DNA of 64,000 nucleotides from Micromonospora sp. WMMD1102 (GTDB taxonomy: Bacteria; Actinomycetota; Actinomycetes; Mycobacteriales; Micromonosporaceae): contig NZ_JARUBN010000001.1 in assembly GCF_029626265.1 (NCBI RefSeq), positions 5,645,001-5,709,000 on the forward strand, given 5' to 3'. Both the position numbers and the translations under genes were made by a program. Shown here in pieces: positions 44,731-56,233 of the stretch. Numbering within the stretch: the stretch's first letter is position 1; each line of letters starts with the position of its first letter. The notes below the pieces were generated by a model. The model was not told the origin of the DNA. It was given only the letters and a program-made list of their open reading frames with translations, and did not search any database.

Positions 44731-45516
44731 ATGCTGGTTTCCCGGACCACCGCCCTGACCGGCGGGCTCGCCCTGGCCGCCCTGATCGCCCTGGCCGGCT
44801 GTGATGGCCTCGCCGAGCAGCGGCTCACCTACGACCGCACCGAGGACGTGAAGATCACCGAGATCGAGGTGCTCCCCGGCTCCGGAAACGTAGTGGTACG
44901 CACCGGAGCCGTACAGAACGTCCGGATCGAGCGGGTGGTGCAGTACCGCGGCCCGCAACCGGACGACTCGACCTACCGGATCGAGGGTACGAAGCTGATC
45001 CTGGACACCGACTGCGGCAAGCACTGCGGGGTGTCGTACGACATCCTCGCCCCGGCCGGGGTCGCGCTGCGCGGCGAGAACGGCTCCGGCGACGTCAACC
45101 TGACCGCGCTGACCGAGGTGGACATCAAGGTCGGCTCCGGCGACATCACGGTGACCGACGTCGACGGCCCGGTACGCGTCGAGACCGGCTCCGGGGACAT
45201 CCGGCTCACCCGGCTGCCCGGCACCGTCTCGGCGCGGGCCGGCTCCGGATCGGTCGAGGGACGCTCGCTCGGTGCCGGGAAGGTCGACGCGCAGACGGGT
45301 TCCGGCGACATCTCGCTGACCCTGGCCGCCCCCGGCCCGGTCCAGGCCAACGCGTCGAGCGGCTCGATCGACCTGACCGTACCGGCCGGCGGCTACCAGG
45401 TGCGGACACACGCCGACTCGGGCAACACCGACGTGAAGGTGCCGAACGACCCGGCCGCGAAGGCCGTACTCGACCTCCAGACCGGCAGCGGCGACATCAC
45501 CGTCCGGTCCAGCTGA
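44731..45516 (+). CDS. DUF4097-family beta-repeat lipoprotein
   Basis: 261 residues from ATG 44731, chosen because the lipoprotein signal starts there (SRTTALTGGLALAALIALAG, lipobox ALAGC). A longer frame starts at 44695. The mature part is a right-handed beta-helix-like repeat: NGSGDVNLTALTEVDIKVGS, GSGDITVTDVDGPVRVETGS, GSGDIRLTRLPGTVSARAGS, and so on. The recurring 'GSGD' turns are diagnostic of DUF4097 adhesin-like domains. Probably anchored on the outer face of the membrane. Its 3' end overlaps the convergent acyltransferase gene by 20 bp. Confidence 0.88.
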   Translation: MLVSRTTALTGGLALAALIALAGCDGLAEQRLTYDRTEDVKITEIEVLPGSGNVVVRTGAVQNVRIERVVQYRGPQPDDSTYRIEGTKLILDTDCGKHCGVSYDILAPAGVALRGENGSGDVNLTALTEVDIKVGSGDITVTDVDGPVRVETGSGDIRLTRLPGTVSARAGSGSVEGRSLGAGKVDAQTGSGDISLTLAAPGPVQANASSGSIDLTVPAGGYQVRTHADSGNTDVKVPNDPAAKAVLDLQTGSGDITVRSS

Positions 45517-46648
45517 ACCCGGCGGGTTGCCCGGCCGGCGCCGGCAACTCCCCGGCACCGGCCGGCGCCCGCACCGGGAGTGCGGGCGTCCGCTCCGGGG
45601 CGGCGGGCAGCAGGCGGGGCGGGCGACGGGCGGCCAGGTCCTCGACCCAGCCGAAGACGGCCACCGCGACCCCCACCAGCACCGCGACGGCGGCCAGCCG
45701 GGCCGCCAGGCCGAGCGCGGAGGAATGGGCCAGCCCCAGCCCGGAGAGCAGCTCGTTGACGGCGATCACGAAGGGCATGTGCCAGAGATAGACGGTAAGC
45801 GCCCGGCTGTTCAGCACGGTCACCGCCCGGCCCAGCCGTACCCGGCGGTCGACCCCGGCGACGACCCGGTCGACCCAGCCGACCACCCGGTCGCCCCCCG
45901 CGCGGTCGACCCCGGCGGCGGCCGGCGGGGCCAGGCCGAAGACCAGCAGCACGAACGCGACCGACCAGAGCGCGTTACCCAGCGGTACGTCGTTCAGGTC
46001 GTAGCCGCGCGGCCCCGGATGACCGAGGATCCAGCCGAGACCGGCGATGCCGACCGGCACGGCGATCCCGAACAGCAGCCGGCGGGACAGCCGGCGCAGC
46101 AGCCCGTCGTGCTGGGCGAAGCCGAGCAGCCAGGCCCCGTAGTAGAGCCCGAAGTCCCGCAGCACCCCCGGCGCGTCGGGGAACCCGAACTCGACCACCC
46201 CGAGCAGCAGGTACGGCGCCAGCAGCGTCGGCACCGGCCAGCGCCGGAACAGCCAGCGGGCCGCCGGGGATACGAGCACGAACCACAGGTAGTCGCGCAG
46301 GTACCAGACCACGCTCAGCACCAGCGCGCCCCAGGTGTTGGCCGGCGGATCGGCCAGCGGCAGTACCCAGAACACCAGCCGCCAGGACGGCGCCAGGCCG
46401 GTCAGCAGCATGGCGGGCACGAAGACCAGCGCCACCAGCCAGAGCGAGGGCAGCAGGCGACGCAGCCGGCGCCCGACCGCGGCCGGGCCGAACCGGTCCA
46501 GCGAACTGGCCATCAGCGCACCGCCCAGCGCGAACATCACCGACATGGCGGGAAAGGCGAGGGTGAGGAAGGCCCAGCCGGTGACGTGGTAGACGACGAC
46601 ACGGACGATGGCGAGGCAGCGGAGCAGGTCGTAGTACCGGTTTCGCAT
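45497..46648 (-). CDS. Acyltransferase 3-family membrane protein
   Basis: 383 residues, ATG 46648, with ten or so transmembrane helices. The N-terminus YYDLLRCLAIVRVVVYHVTG carries the conserved Arg and His of the acyltransferase 3 (OafA/NodX) family. AMSVMFALGGALMASSLDRF, VLPLADPPANTWGALVLSVV with WYLRDYLWFVL, and LTVYLWHMPFVIAVNELLS are typical later blocks. It probably O-acylates a cell-wall or exported carbohydrate; the acceptor is unknown. It converges with the DUF4097 gene. Confidence 0.85.
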   Translation of the reverse strand: MRNRYYDLLRCLAIVRVVVYHVTGWAFLTLAFPAMSVMFALGGALMASSLDRFGPAAVGRRLRRLLPSLWLVALVFVPAMLLTGLAPSWRLVFWVLPLADPPANTWGALVLSVVWYLRDYLWFVLVSPAARWLFRRWPVPTLLAPYLLLGVVEFGFPDAPGVLRDFGLYYGAWLLGFAQHDGLLRRLSRRLLFGIAVPVGIAGLGWILGHPGPRGYDLNDVPLGNALWSVAFVLLVFGLAPPAAAGVDRAGGDRVVGWVDRVVAGVDRRVRLGRAVTVLNSRALTVYLWHMPFVIAVNELLSGLGLAHSSALGLAARLAAVAVLVGVAVAVFGWVEDLAARRPPRLLPAAPERTPALPVRAPAGAGELPAPAGQPAGFSWTGR

Positions 46649-46828
46649 CAGCCTGACTTGTCGTCGGGACGGCGGGACAGGATGCCTTCCTACCCCGCGT
46701 GCCGCCGCAGCCAACCGATTCCGGGAAGGTCGTGCGGTGAACCCTCCGGGAACTCCCGGCGAACGCCCCGGACCCCGGCTTGCACGACGCCGACAGCGCC
46801 CACCCGCCCGCCGGGCGCTCCTGGTGGG

Positions 46829-47485
46829 TCAGCCGGCCAGCCGCCGCCGTACCTGCTCGCGCAGCTCCTCCGGCGCCTCCTCGACGGCCAGCAGCCGGGG
46901 CAGCAGCTCCGGCTCGGACATCCAGGCCCGGAACCCCTCCGCGACGGTCACCCCGTGCTCCGGCCGGTGCAGCACCGTCACCTCGTCGCCGGCCCGCACC
47001 TCCCCCGGGCGCACCACCCGCAGGTAGGCGCCCGGCCGGGCCGCCCGGGTGAACGTCCTCAACCACTGCGGCAGCCCCATCTTGGCCTGGAAGGTGGCGC
47101 ACGGGATCCGGCCGAAGGTGGTCTGCAACACCAGTTCGGCGCCGACCTGCCACTGCTCGCCGAGCACCGCCCCGTTCACGTCCAGCCCGACCGTGGTGAG
47201 GTTCTCCCCGAAGAGGCCGCCGGGCAGCGTCCGGCCCAGCTCCGCCTCCCACCAGTCGTAGTCCTCCCGGGCGTACGCGTACACCGCCTGGTCGTCGCCG
47301 CCGTGGTGCGCCACGTCGAAGATCTGGTCACCGACCAGGCCGCTGCCCAGCCCGACGGTCTTCGGTCCGGGCGCCCGGACCTGGACCGCCCCGTCGACCG
47401 GGCGCTTGTTGATGCCTGTGGTGCCGACCGCCTTGGCGCTGTTCGGCTCGGGCACGGCCAGGTTGACCGAGAGGACTTTTCCCAT
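46829..47485 (-). CDS. MOSC-domain protein (molybdenum cofactor sulfurase-like)
   Basis: 218 residues, ATG 47485. It matches the YiiM/MOSC C-terminal type: IFDVAHHGGDDQAVYAYARE, GGLFGENLTTVGLDVNGAVLG, GRIPCATFQAKMGLPQWLRT (conserved Cys) and RPGAYLRVVRPGEVRAGDEV. The MOSC family carries sulfur or handles molybdenum cofactor. YiiM-like members act on N-hydroxylated bases. No partner gene is adjacent. Confidence 0.9.
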   Translation of the reverse strand: MGKVLSVNLAVPEPNSAKAVGTTGINKRPVDGAVQVRAPGPKTVGLGSGLVGDQIFDVAHHGGDDQAVYAYAREDYDWWEAELGRTLPGGLFGENLTTVGLDVNGAVLGEQWQVGAELVLQTTFGRIPCATFQAKMGLPQWLRTFTRAARPGAYLRVVRPGEVRAGDEVTVLHRPEHGVTVAEGFRAWMSEPELLPRLLAVEEAPEELREQVRRRLAG

Positions 47486-47556
47486 GGGTCCGCACCCTAT
47501 CCACTGCCGTCCGTCGACCGGCACCGATTTGCCCCCCGACGCCGCCTGGCGGCAGG

Positions 47557-48396
47557 TCAGGGCCGCTCGCCGAGCGGGTAGCCGCAGAACTGGGCGCCGA
47601 GCAGGCCGGCGGTGGCGACCTCGCCGTCCAGCGGGCGGACCTGGTCGGCGTAGCGCTCGGCATCGTCCTGCGGCTCGTACCCGATCTCCCGCCCCTCGGC
47701 CAGCGACCACCAGCGCCGGCTGTTCCGGCTGATCCCCCAGAGCAGCCGGAAGCCGGTGGTGTCGGCCCGCAGGCAGGCGTCGACCAGCCGCGTGCAGTCG
47801 TCCGGGGAGATCCAGTTCTCCAGCCCGCTCAACCCCGGCGGCTCGGGGAAGCAGGCGCCGAGCCGGAGTGCGAAGACGGTCATGCCGTACCGGTCCGCGT
47901 AGAGGCTGCCGAGGGACTCGACGGCCGCCTTCGACCAGCCGTAGTAGGTGTTCGGCCGGGCGGGTGCCGCCGCGGGTACCCCGTCCGGGCCCTCCGGAGC
48001 CGGTACGCCGGCCGGCTCCGGGGTGCTGCCGGCCCGCCGGTACCACCCGGCCGCGTGGATCGTCGAGGCGAGCACCACCCGGGACACCCCGGCGGTACGG
48101 GCCGCCTCCAGCACCAGCTGCGTACCCGTCACGTTCACCCGGAGCAGTTCCGCCCAGCTCTCCTCGGTGGGGATCGCTGCCAGGTGCAGTACGGCGTCCA
48201 CCCCGGCACAGGCCGCCGCCAGCGCCGCCGGGTCGAAGATGTCGGCCCGGACGACCTCCACCGGCTCGCCGGATCCCGGCGGTGCCTGATCGGCGAGGTC
48301 GAGCAGCCGCAGGATCCGCTCCGGGCCGGCCAGCCGGGGCCGGAGCAGCCGCCCGACCCGCCCGGCCGAGCCGGTGACGAGTAGCCGCGACACCAT
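47557..48396 (-). CDS. NAD-dependent epimerase/dehydratase (extended SDR)
   Basis: 279 residues. LLVTGSAGRVGRLLRPRLAG is the NAD-binding GxxGxxG loop, DIFDPAALAAACAGVDAVLH the following strand, and NTYYGWSKAAVESLGSLY contains the YxxxK catalytic pair. LRLGACFPEPPG and RLLWGISRNSRRWWS are C-terminal substrate-domain features. It is closest in pattern to uronate dehydrogenase-like enzymes, but the substrate is not certain. Confidence 0.85.
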   Translation of the reverse strand: MVSRLLVTGSAGRVGRLLRPRLAGPERILRLLDLADQAPPGSGEPVEVVRADIFDPAALAAACAGVDAVLHLAAIPTEESWAELLRVNVTGTQLVLEAARTAGVSRVVLASTIHAAGWYRRAGSTPEPAGVPAPEGPDGVPAAAPARPNTYYGWSKAAVESLGSLYADRYGMTVFALRLGACFPEPPGLSGLENWISPDDCTRLVDACLRADTTGFRLLWGISRNSRRWWSLAEGREIGYEPQDDAERYADQVRPLDGEVATAGLLGAQFCGYPLGERP

Positions 48397-48433
48397 TCGC
48401 GCCTCCCTTCCCCTCCCCGGCGCGCGGACGGGC

Positions 48434-49402
48434 TCAGAAGCCGAGCTTGCGGAGCTGCTTCGGGTCCCGCTGCCAGTCCTTGGCGACCCGGACGTGCAGG
48501 TCGAGATAGACCCGGGTGCCGAGCAGTTCCTCGATCTGCTGCCGGGCCCGGATGCCGACCTCCTTGAGCCGGCTGGCCCGTGCCCCGATCACGATCGCCT
48601 TCTGGCTGGAGCGTTCCACGTAGACGTCGGCGTAGATCTTCGTCAGCCGGTCCTCGGGGATCATCTCCTCGACCACCACCGCGATCGAGTGCGGCAGCTC
48701 GTCCCGGACCCCCTCCAGGGCCGCCTCCCGGATCAGCTCGGCGACCAGGATCTGCTCCGGCTCGTCGGTGAGCATGTCGTCCGGATAGAGCTGCGGCGAG
48801 CCGGGCAGATAGCCGGTCATCACCTCGACAAGGGTCTCCACCTGGTGCCCGGAGACCGCGCTGACCGGCACCACCTCGGCGAAGTCGCCCAGCTCGCTCA
48901 CCGCGAGCAGCTGCTCGGCCAGCCGCTTCCGGTCCACCAGGTCGGTCTTGGTCACCACCGCCAGCACCGTGGCCTTCAGCTCGGCCAGCTCGCCGGTGAT
49001 GAACCGGTCACCCCGGCCGATCGGCTCGTCGGCCGGGATGCAGAGGCCGATCACGTCGACCTCGCTCCAGGTCTGCCGGACCAGGTCGTTGAGCCGCTCG
49101 CCGAGCAGGGTACGCGGCCGGTGCAGCCCCGGGGTGTCCACCAGGACGAGCTGCGAGTCCGGCCGGTGCAGTACGGCCCGGATCACGTGCCGGGTGGTCT
49201 GCGGCTTGTTGGAGGTGATCGCGATCTTCTGCCCGACGATCGCGTTGGTGAGCGTCGACTTGCCGGCGTTCGGCCGCCCGACGAAGCAGGCGAACCCGGC
49301 CCGGTAACCGACCTCCCGGGCGCCCGCCGCACGCTGCCCGGCCTCCCGGGCACCGGTGGCGCGCCGGCCGGCGGCGCGGGGGGTGTCCTCGGACGCGCTC
49401 AC
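48434..49402 (-). CDS. era: GTPase Era (ribosome assembly)
   Basis: 322 residues. G1 FVGRPNAGKSTLTNAIVG, G2 region SNKPQTTRHVIRAV, G3 VDTPGLHRPRTLL, G4 VVTKTDLVDRKRLAE, and the C-terminal KH domain (AIVIGARASRLKEVGIRARQ). An N-terminal Ala/Arg-rich extension of about 35 residues is species-specific. Era binds 16S rRNA during 30S maturation. The start overlaps the upstream cytidine-deaminase-like gene, and the gene belongs to the phoH-ybeY-corC-era series. Confidence 0.95.
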   Translation of the reverse strand: MSASEDTPRAAGRRATGAREAGQRAAGAREVGYRAGFACFVGRPNAGKSTLTNAIVGQKIAITSNKPQTTRHVIRAVLHRPDSQLVLVDTPGLHRPRTLLGERLNDLVRQTWSEVDVIGLCIPADEPIGRGDRFITGELAELKATVLAVVTKTDLVDRKRLAEQLLAVSELGDFAEVVPVSAVSGHQVETLVEVMTGYLPGSPQLYPDDMLTDEPEQILVAELIREAALEGVRDELPHSIAVVVEEMIPEDRLTKIYADVYVERSSQKAIVIGARASRLKEVGIRARQQIEELLGTRVYLDLHVRVAKDWQRDPKQLRKLGF

Positions 49403-49797
49403 TCCAGCACCGTGCCGAGCAGGGTGCCGTCCGGGGCGGCGACGTGGATCGGGGCGTCCGCCGTCAGGTCGCGGACGGCGGCGTGCCCGGCGCCGTCCAG
49501 CGTCGACGCCTCGGTCACCACCGCACCGGCCTCCAGCCGGGTGGCACCGGCGGCGACCGCCGAGGCGACCGCGAGCTGCAACGCGGTGATGGTCAGCGAC
49601 GGCAGCGAGACACTGGCGGCGGCGTACGTCCGGCCGTCCTGGTCGCGTACTGCCGCGCCCTCCACCGCGCCGACCCGGCCCCGGGCACCCCGGGCCAGCA
49701 CCACCAGCTTGGTGTCCTCGGCGGTCAACTCGACCGTCGCCGACGGGGTGTGCCCGGCGACCGGGGCGGTCGGCGGCGCGGCGGACGGCTCAGGCAT
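49399..49797 (-). CDS. Cytidine-deaminase-like protein lacking catalytic residues
   Basis: 132 residues from ATG 49797, 8 bp inside the corC end. The core matches the cytidine deaminase fold in the order seen next to era in actinobacteria: [60 protein letters not shown]. The zinc ligands expected for the enzyme (HAE/CAE and PCxxC) are not present; PSL and LTITALQ stand in their place. It is probably a non-catalytic paralog with a structural or regulatory role. Confidence 0.8.
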   Translation of the reverse strand: MPEPSAAPPTAPVAGHTPSATVELTAEDTKLVVLARGARGRVGAVEGAAVRDQDGRTYAAASVSLPSLTITALQLAVASAVAAGATRLEAGAVVTEASTLDGAGHAAVRDLTADAPIHVAAPDGTLLGTVLE

Positions 49798-51226
49798 CGG
49801 CTGGTTGCCTCTCCTCGGTCCGGGACTGCTGCTCCCGGGTGTTCTCTGCACCCCGGCTCGCCGGGGTGGCGGGGGTCTGCTGCTGCTCCGGCGAGTCCGC
49901 CTCGGTGAGCCGGCGGACCAGTACGGAGTCGATGTGGTTGCGCCGCCCGGTGGTGCCCTCGGCGATCAGGCGCAGCCCGCCCACGTCGGCCGAGGCACCG
50001 GGCAGCGGCACCCGGCCGAGCGCCTGGGCGAGCAGGCCGCCGACCGTCTCCACCTCGTCGGCCGGCAACTCGACGTCGAACAGCTCGCCGAGGTCCTCCA
50101 CCGGCAGCCGGGCGGTGACCCGCACCTGGCCGTCGTCGAGGTGCTCGACCGGCGGGCGCTCGACGTCGTACTCGTCGGTGATCTCGCCGACGATCTCCTC
50201 CAGGATGTCCTCGATGGTGACCAGCCCGCCGGTGCCGCCGTACTCGTCGACGACGATCACCACGTGGGTGCGGGCCGCCTGCATCTCGGAGAGCAGGTCG
50301 TCGACCGGCTTCGACTCGGGCACGAAGGTGGCGGTCCGCATCACCTCGGAGACCGGCCGCTCCTCGGCGGCCGGGTCGTCGCCCTGGGTCTGCCGGATCA
50401 CGTCCTTGAGATAGAGCACCCCGAGCACGTCGTCGACGCTCTCGCCGATCACCGGGATCCGGGAGAAGCCGGAGCGGAGGAAGAGCACCAGCGCCTGCGG
50501 CAGCTTCTTGTGCGCCTCGATCCAGACCATCTCGGTACGCGGCACCATCACCTCGCGGGCGATCGTCTCGCCGAGCGCGAAGACCGAGTGGATCATCTGC
50601 CGTTCGCCGTGCTCCACGACACCGCGCTGCTCGGCCAGGTCGACCAGCTCGCGCAGCTCGACCTGGGTGGCGAACGGGCCCTCCCGGAAGCCGCGCCCGG
50701 GGGTGACCGCGTTGCCGATCAGGATCAGCAGCGAGGCGAGCGGGTTCAGCACCCGGCCCAGCCAGCGGACCAGCGGCGCGGTGACCCGGCCGACGGTGTA
50801 GGCGTGCTGCCGGCCGATGGTGCGCGGCGCCACGCCGACCACGACGAAGCTGACCACCGTCATCGCGCCCGCGGTGACCAGGGCGGCGGTCCAGCCGGCG
50901 CCGAAGGTGTCCACCGCGACCAGCGCGACCAGGACGGTCGCGGTCAGTTCGCAGAGCAGCCGCAGCAACAGCAGCAGGTTGATGTGCCGGACCGCGTCGG
51001 CGGCGACCACCTGGAGGGTACGCGCACCGCGTACGCCGTCCCGGGCCAGCTCACCGGCCTGGGCCGGGGAGACGGCGGCGACCGCGGCGTCGGCCATCGC
51101 GAAGATGCCGGCCAGCACCACCAGACCGGCGGCGAAGAAGAGAAGCACGAGATCGGGGAGGCCGCCCGGTGCGCCGGCGGACGACGCCAACGACGCGGGC
51201 AGCGCGGCTAAATGGTCAGGCATCAC
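49790..51226 (-). CDS. CNNM/CorC (HlyC)-family transporter-associated protein
   Basis: 478 residues. The N-terminal CNNM membrane domain has helices [40 protein letters not shown] and [24 protein letters not shown] pair follows ([54 protein letters not shown]). The CorC/HlyC C-terminal domain ([20 protein letters not shown]) has [17 protein letters not shown]. The family is linked to Mg2+ or cobalt efflux. The GTG/ATG start overlaps the ybeY stop. Confidence 0.92.
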   Translation of the reverse strand: MMPDHLAALPASLASSAGAPGGLPDLVLLFFAAGLVVLAGIFAMADAAVAAVSPAQAGELARDGVRGARTLQVVAADAVRHINLLLLLRLLCELTATVLVALVAVDTFGAGWTAALVTAGAMTVVSFVVVGVAPRTIGRQHAYTVGRVTAPLVRWLGRVLNPLASLLILIGNAVTPGRGFREGPFATQVELRELVDLAEQRGVVEHGERQMIHSVFALGETIAREVMVPRTEMVWIEAHKKLPQALVLFLRSGFSRIPVIGESVDDVLGVLYLKDVIRQTQGDDPAAEERPVSEVMRTATFVPESKPVDDLLSEMQAARTHVVIVVDEYGGTGGLVTIEDILEEIVGEITDEYDVERPPVEHLDDGQVRVTARLPVEDLGELFDVELPADEVETVGGLLAQALGRVPLPGASADVGGLRLIAEGTTGRRNHIDSVLVRRLTEADSPEQQQTPATPASRGAENTREQQSRTEERQPADA

Positions 51227-51708
51227 TGGGTCCGGGTCGCGCGCCAGCTGTCCAGGAGCCGCGCCTGTAGCGCGAACATCTCCCGTTCCTCCTCAGGTTC
51301 GGCGTGGTCGTAGCCGAGCAGGTGCAGTACGCCGTGCACGGTCAGCAGGTGGAGCTCGTCGTCGGCCGAGTGCCCGGCGGCGGCGGCCTGCTTGGCGGCG
51401 ACCTCGGGGCAGAGCACGATGTCGCCGAGCAGCGCCGGCTCACCGCCGTTGACCTCGCCGGGCCCGTGGTCGACACTGCCCTCGTCCATCGGGAAGGCGA
51501 GTACGTCGGTCGGGCCGTCCCCGCCCATCCAGCGGTGGTTCAGCTCGGTCATGTAGTCGACGTCGACGAGCAGCACCGACAGCTCGGCGAGGGAGTTGAC
51601 TCCCATCTCGTCGAGGGCGTGCCGGGCGACGGCGAGCACGGCGTCGGTGTCGACGCTGCTCCCCGACTCGTTGGCGATCTCGATGGACAACTGGTTCCCC
51701 TGATGCAC
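51223..51708 (-). CDS. ybeY: Endoribonuclease YbeY (rRNA maturation)
   Basis: 161 residues from GTG 51708; an alternative TTG at 51690 has AGGGGA upstream. [20 protein letters not shown] is the metal-binding HxxxHxxGYDH signature. [20 protein letters not shown] and [14 protein letters not shown] are the other diagnostic blocks. It acts in 16S rRNA 3'-end processing and ribosome quality control. It lies immediately downstream of phoH in the conserved order. Confidence 0.95.
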   Translation of the reverse strand: MHQGNQLSIEIANESGSSVDTDAVLAVARHALDEMGVNSLAELSVLLVDVDYMTELNHRWMGGDGPTDVLAFPMDEGSVDHGPGEVNGGEPALLGDIVLCPEVAAKQAAAAGHSADDELHLLTVHGVLHLLGYDHAEPEEEREMFALQARLLDSWRATRTQ

Positions 51709-51759
51709 TGTCGGAAGCTGTGGTGATGTGGTCCTGCCGCTGCACCGGCCGCGGCCGGA

Positions 51760-53883
<2,124 letters not shown>

Positions 53884-54109
53884 GGGTCGGGCCCGGGGCC
53901 CTGTGCCACCTGCTTCCGATCTCGGTGCCGCTGCGCCGCCGGGAACCTCCCGGCTGGTCGTGCGACGTGCGGACGTTGGAGTCATCGTATCTGTTCAACG
54001 CCGACTGCACGCTGCCCATTTCCGCCACTCTCCACCGGCCTGCGCAGCTCGCGCCCCGGCCACGTGCCGGGTCCGCCCCAACCCGCCGCGCCGGACGAGC
54101 GTCCTGCCT

Positions 54110-54172
54110 GGCTGACCTGGACACCGTGGGCGTAATTGGGCAGCGGTAACGCCCACGGTGTCCAGGTCAGCC
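54110..54172 (-). terminator. Long hairpin after the serine-hydrolase gene
   Basis: A 24-bp perfect stem (54110-54133 with 54149-54172; outer arm GGCTGACCTGGACACCGTGG) and a 15-base loop. It lies 80 bp past the serine-hydrolase stop and upstream of phoH, so it can stop read-through into phoH. It shares CCTGGACACC and the inner TAACGCC with the hairpin at 23133-23185. Confidence 0.7.
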
Positions 54173-54251
54173 GCCGGAACCGGCCTGCTGCCGGTGCTCG
54201 GCGGGTGTCGGGAGGGGCGCCGGGAGGGCGGGCGGGTTGTCAGGGGGTGGG

Positions 54252-55658
54252 TCAGGTCGTCCGGAAGTCGAAGCGGTCGAAGGTCTCCTGGCGACGGGTG
54301 AACCGGTAGGTGGCCCAGTGCATCCGGACCACCTCGCCCCGCTCGTCCCGGGTCAGCCGGAGCAGCTCGCCGACCTCGCGGCCGGAGATCGTCCGCAGCA
54401 CGTCGGGCCGGTCCGGCAACGGCGCGAAGACGGCCGGCGGCCGGCCGGCGGCATCGGCGGCGCCCCGGGCCCGCAGGGCGCCGTCGGACCACGAGAAGAC
54501 GTACTCGAATCCCTCGCCCCACCAGCGGCCGAGCAGCCCCCGGTACGCCTCCGGGGCCGGCGCGCCCGGGATCCACGGCACGATGTCGGCGGGATCGTCC
54601 CGGGCCGAGGTGGTCAGGAGCTGGTGGGCCAGCTCGTTCACCGCCACCCCGGTCCCGGAGGAGCCGAGCACCGCGCAGCCCATCGCGCCCGGCGTGCCGG
54701 AACCGCCCCGCCGGCCGTAGACGCTGGCCAGGAAGCCGGGCATCGCGCCGTCGTGGCCGACGTGCAGCACCCGCTCGGCGGCCCCCGGGTCGTCCCGCTG
54801 CGGCAGCAGGATCAGGCCCAGCCCGAACCCGGCGGCCCAGAGCGACTCGTCGGTCACGGTCAGCGGCCAGCGCATCTCGTCGAGGGTGTCCGGCCGGAGT
54901 ACCGCACCGGCCGGGTCGACCGCCGCCGGATCAGCCAGGAACGCCGCCCAGCGGGCCATGTCGGGTGCCGTGCTCCAGAGCTGGGCCGCCGGCCCGACCG
55001 CGCCGAGGTCGGTGTTCGGCTCCGGCCGGGCGTGGTCGGAGTAGGCGTCGACCAGGAAACCGGTCGCCGCGCCGGCCGGCGGCCCCTGGTGGGTGTCGGC
55101 GAGGCCGAGCGGGGTGAGCACCCGGTCGGCGAGCACCTCCGCCCAGCTGCCGCCGCGCAGCCGGGCCACCGCCTGGCCGAGCAGCGCGACACCGAGGTTG
55201 GAGTAGTGGAACCGGCGGGCCGGCGGAAGTACCCGTTCGGCCCGGGCCAGGTCGGCGAGGAACCCGGCCAGCTCCGGGGTGTGCAGGGTGTCCCAGATGT
55301 CGCCGTACGGCTCGCGCTGCACGCCGGAGGTGTGCGACAGCAGCCGGCGTACGGTCAGCTCGGCGTGTGCCGGCACGTCGAGGTGCGCCCCGATCGGGTC
55401 GTCGAGGTCGAGCAGGCCGTCGTCCCGGCACTGCGACACGAGTACGGCGGTGAAGGTCTTGGTCACCGAGCCGATCCGGAACGCGGTGTCCGGGCCGAGC
55501 GGGGCGCCGTTGCCGGTGCTGCCGACCGTGCAGGTCCAGAGCGGCCGGTCGGCCCGGTGCAGGGCGGCCGAGACCGCCGGGATCCGGGAGTCGGCCTGCG
55601 CCTGCCGGACGAGCCGCTCCAACCGTCGATCAACCTCGCCCACTTCTCCCCCTGACAC
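54252..55658 (-). CDS. Serine hydrolase of the beta-lactamase/DD-peptidase (class C-like) family
   Basis: About 468 residues from GTG 55658; GTG 55643, next to GGGGGAG, is an alternative. FRIGSVTKTFTAVLVSQC has the catalytic SxxK. FHYSNLGVALLGQAVARL carries the YSN motif. LHVGHDGAMPGFLASVYG has the HxG third motif (HVGHDG). No signal peptide, so it may be cytoplasmic like EstB-type esterases. A C-terminal lipocalin-like domain (RGLLGRWWGEGFEYVFSW) is present. The substrate is unknown. Confidence 0.85.
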   Translation of the reverse strand: MSGGEVGEVDRRLERLVRQAQADSRIPAVSAALHRADRPLWTCTVGSTGNGAPLGPDTAFRIGSVTKTFTAVLVSQCRDDGLLDLDDPIGAHLDVPAHAELTVRRLLSHTSGVQREPYGDIWDTLHTPELAGFLADLARAERVLPPARRFHYSNLGVALLGQAVARLRGGSWAEVLADRVLTPLGLADTHQGPPAGAATGFLVDAYSDHARPEPNTDLGAVGPAAQLWSTAPDMARWAAFLADPAAVDPAGAVLRPDTLDEMRWPLTVTDESLWAAGFGLGLILLPQRDDPGAAERVLHVGHDGAMPGFLASVYGRRGGSGTPGAMGCAVLGSSGTGVAVNELAHQLLTTSARDDPADIVPWIPGAPAPEAYRGLLGRWWGEGFEYVFSWSDGALRARGAADAAGRPPAVFAPLPDRPDVLRTISGREVGELLRLTRDERGEVVRMHWATYRFTRRQETFDRFDFRTT

Positions 55659-55732
55659 GTCAAGATCGTTGATCTTACGCCGGCGTTAGGTGTGGGGGTG
55701 CGGCGCGATGGCGGGTGAACGGCGATGCGGGG

Positions 55733-56083
55733 TCAGCGGGCCAGCATCGGGCCCAGCGGCTCGCCGCCGAGCACGTGGGCGTGCGCGTGGAAGACCTCCT
55801 GCCCGCCGTACGGGCCGGTGTTGAAGATCAGCCGGAATCCGTCGGCGACCAGTCCCTCGGTTTCCGCCACCACCGCCGCGGTGCCGAGCACCTCGCCGGC
55901 CAGCCCGGGGTCGGCCTCGGTCAGGGTCACCACGTCCGCGTAGTGCTCCTTCGGGATCACCAGCACGTGCACCGGGGCTTTCGGGTCGATGTCCCGGAAG
56001 GCCAGCGTGGTGTCGGTCTCCCGGACGACGGTGGCCGGGATCTCGCCCGCGACGATCCGGCAGAACAGGCAGTCAGTTTCCAT
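55733..56083 (-). CDS. HIT-family nucleotide hydrolase
   Basis: 116 residues, ATG 56083. CLFCRIVAGEIPATVVRETD, then APVHVLVIPKEHYADVV and FHAHAHVLGG (the HxHxHxx histidine triad) mark the HIT (HINT) branch. It hydrolyses nucleoside phosphoramidates or related nucleotides. Position between rsmE/dnaJ and phoH agrees with other actinobacteria. A longer frame upstream (to 58750) is antisense to the GH3 gene and is not coding. Confidence 0.93.
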   Translation of the reverse strand: METDCLFCRIVAGEIPATVVRETDTTLAFRDIDPKAPVHVLVIPKEHYADVVTLTEADPGLAGEVLGTAAVVAETEGLVADGFRLIFNTGPYGGQEVFHAHAHVLGGEPLGPMLAR

Positions 56084-56233
56084 CGTCGCCAATCGTAGGG
56101 GCTGCCGGTCCCGCCCGCGCACCGCCCGGCCGGGTCGGCGGGAGCCGGGCTCTCCAGAGCCGGGGTCCTCCAAATCCGGGGTCCTCCAGAGCCGGGTTGC
56201 CGTGGGGACCGGACCGACCGGCATCATGGCGCG

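Noticed and set aside
53884..53985. 34-codon N-terminal extension of PhoH
   Set aside because: Third codon positions are not GC-biased and the extended protein would exceed the usual length after splicing; kept only as an alternative start.
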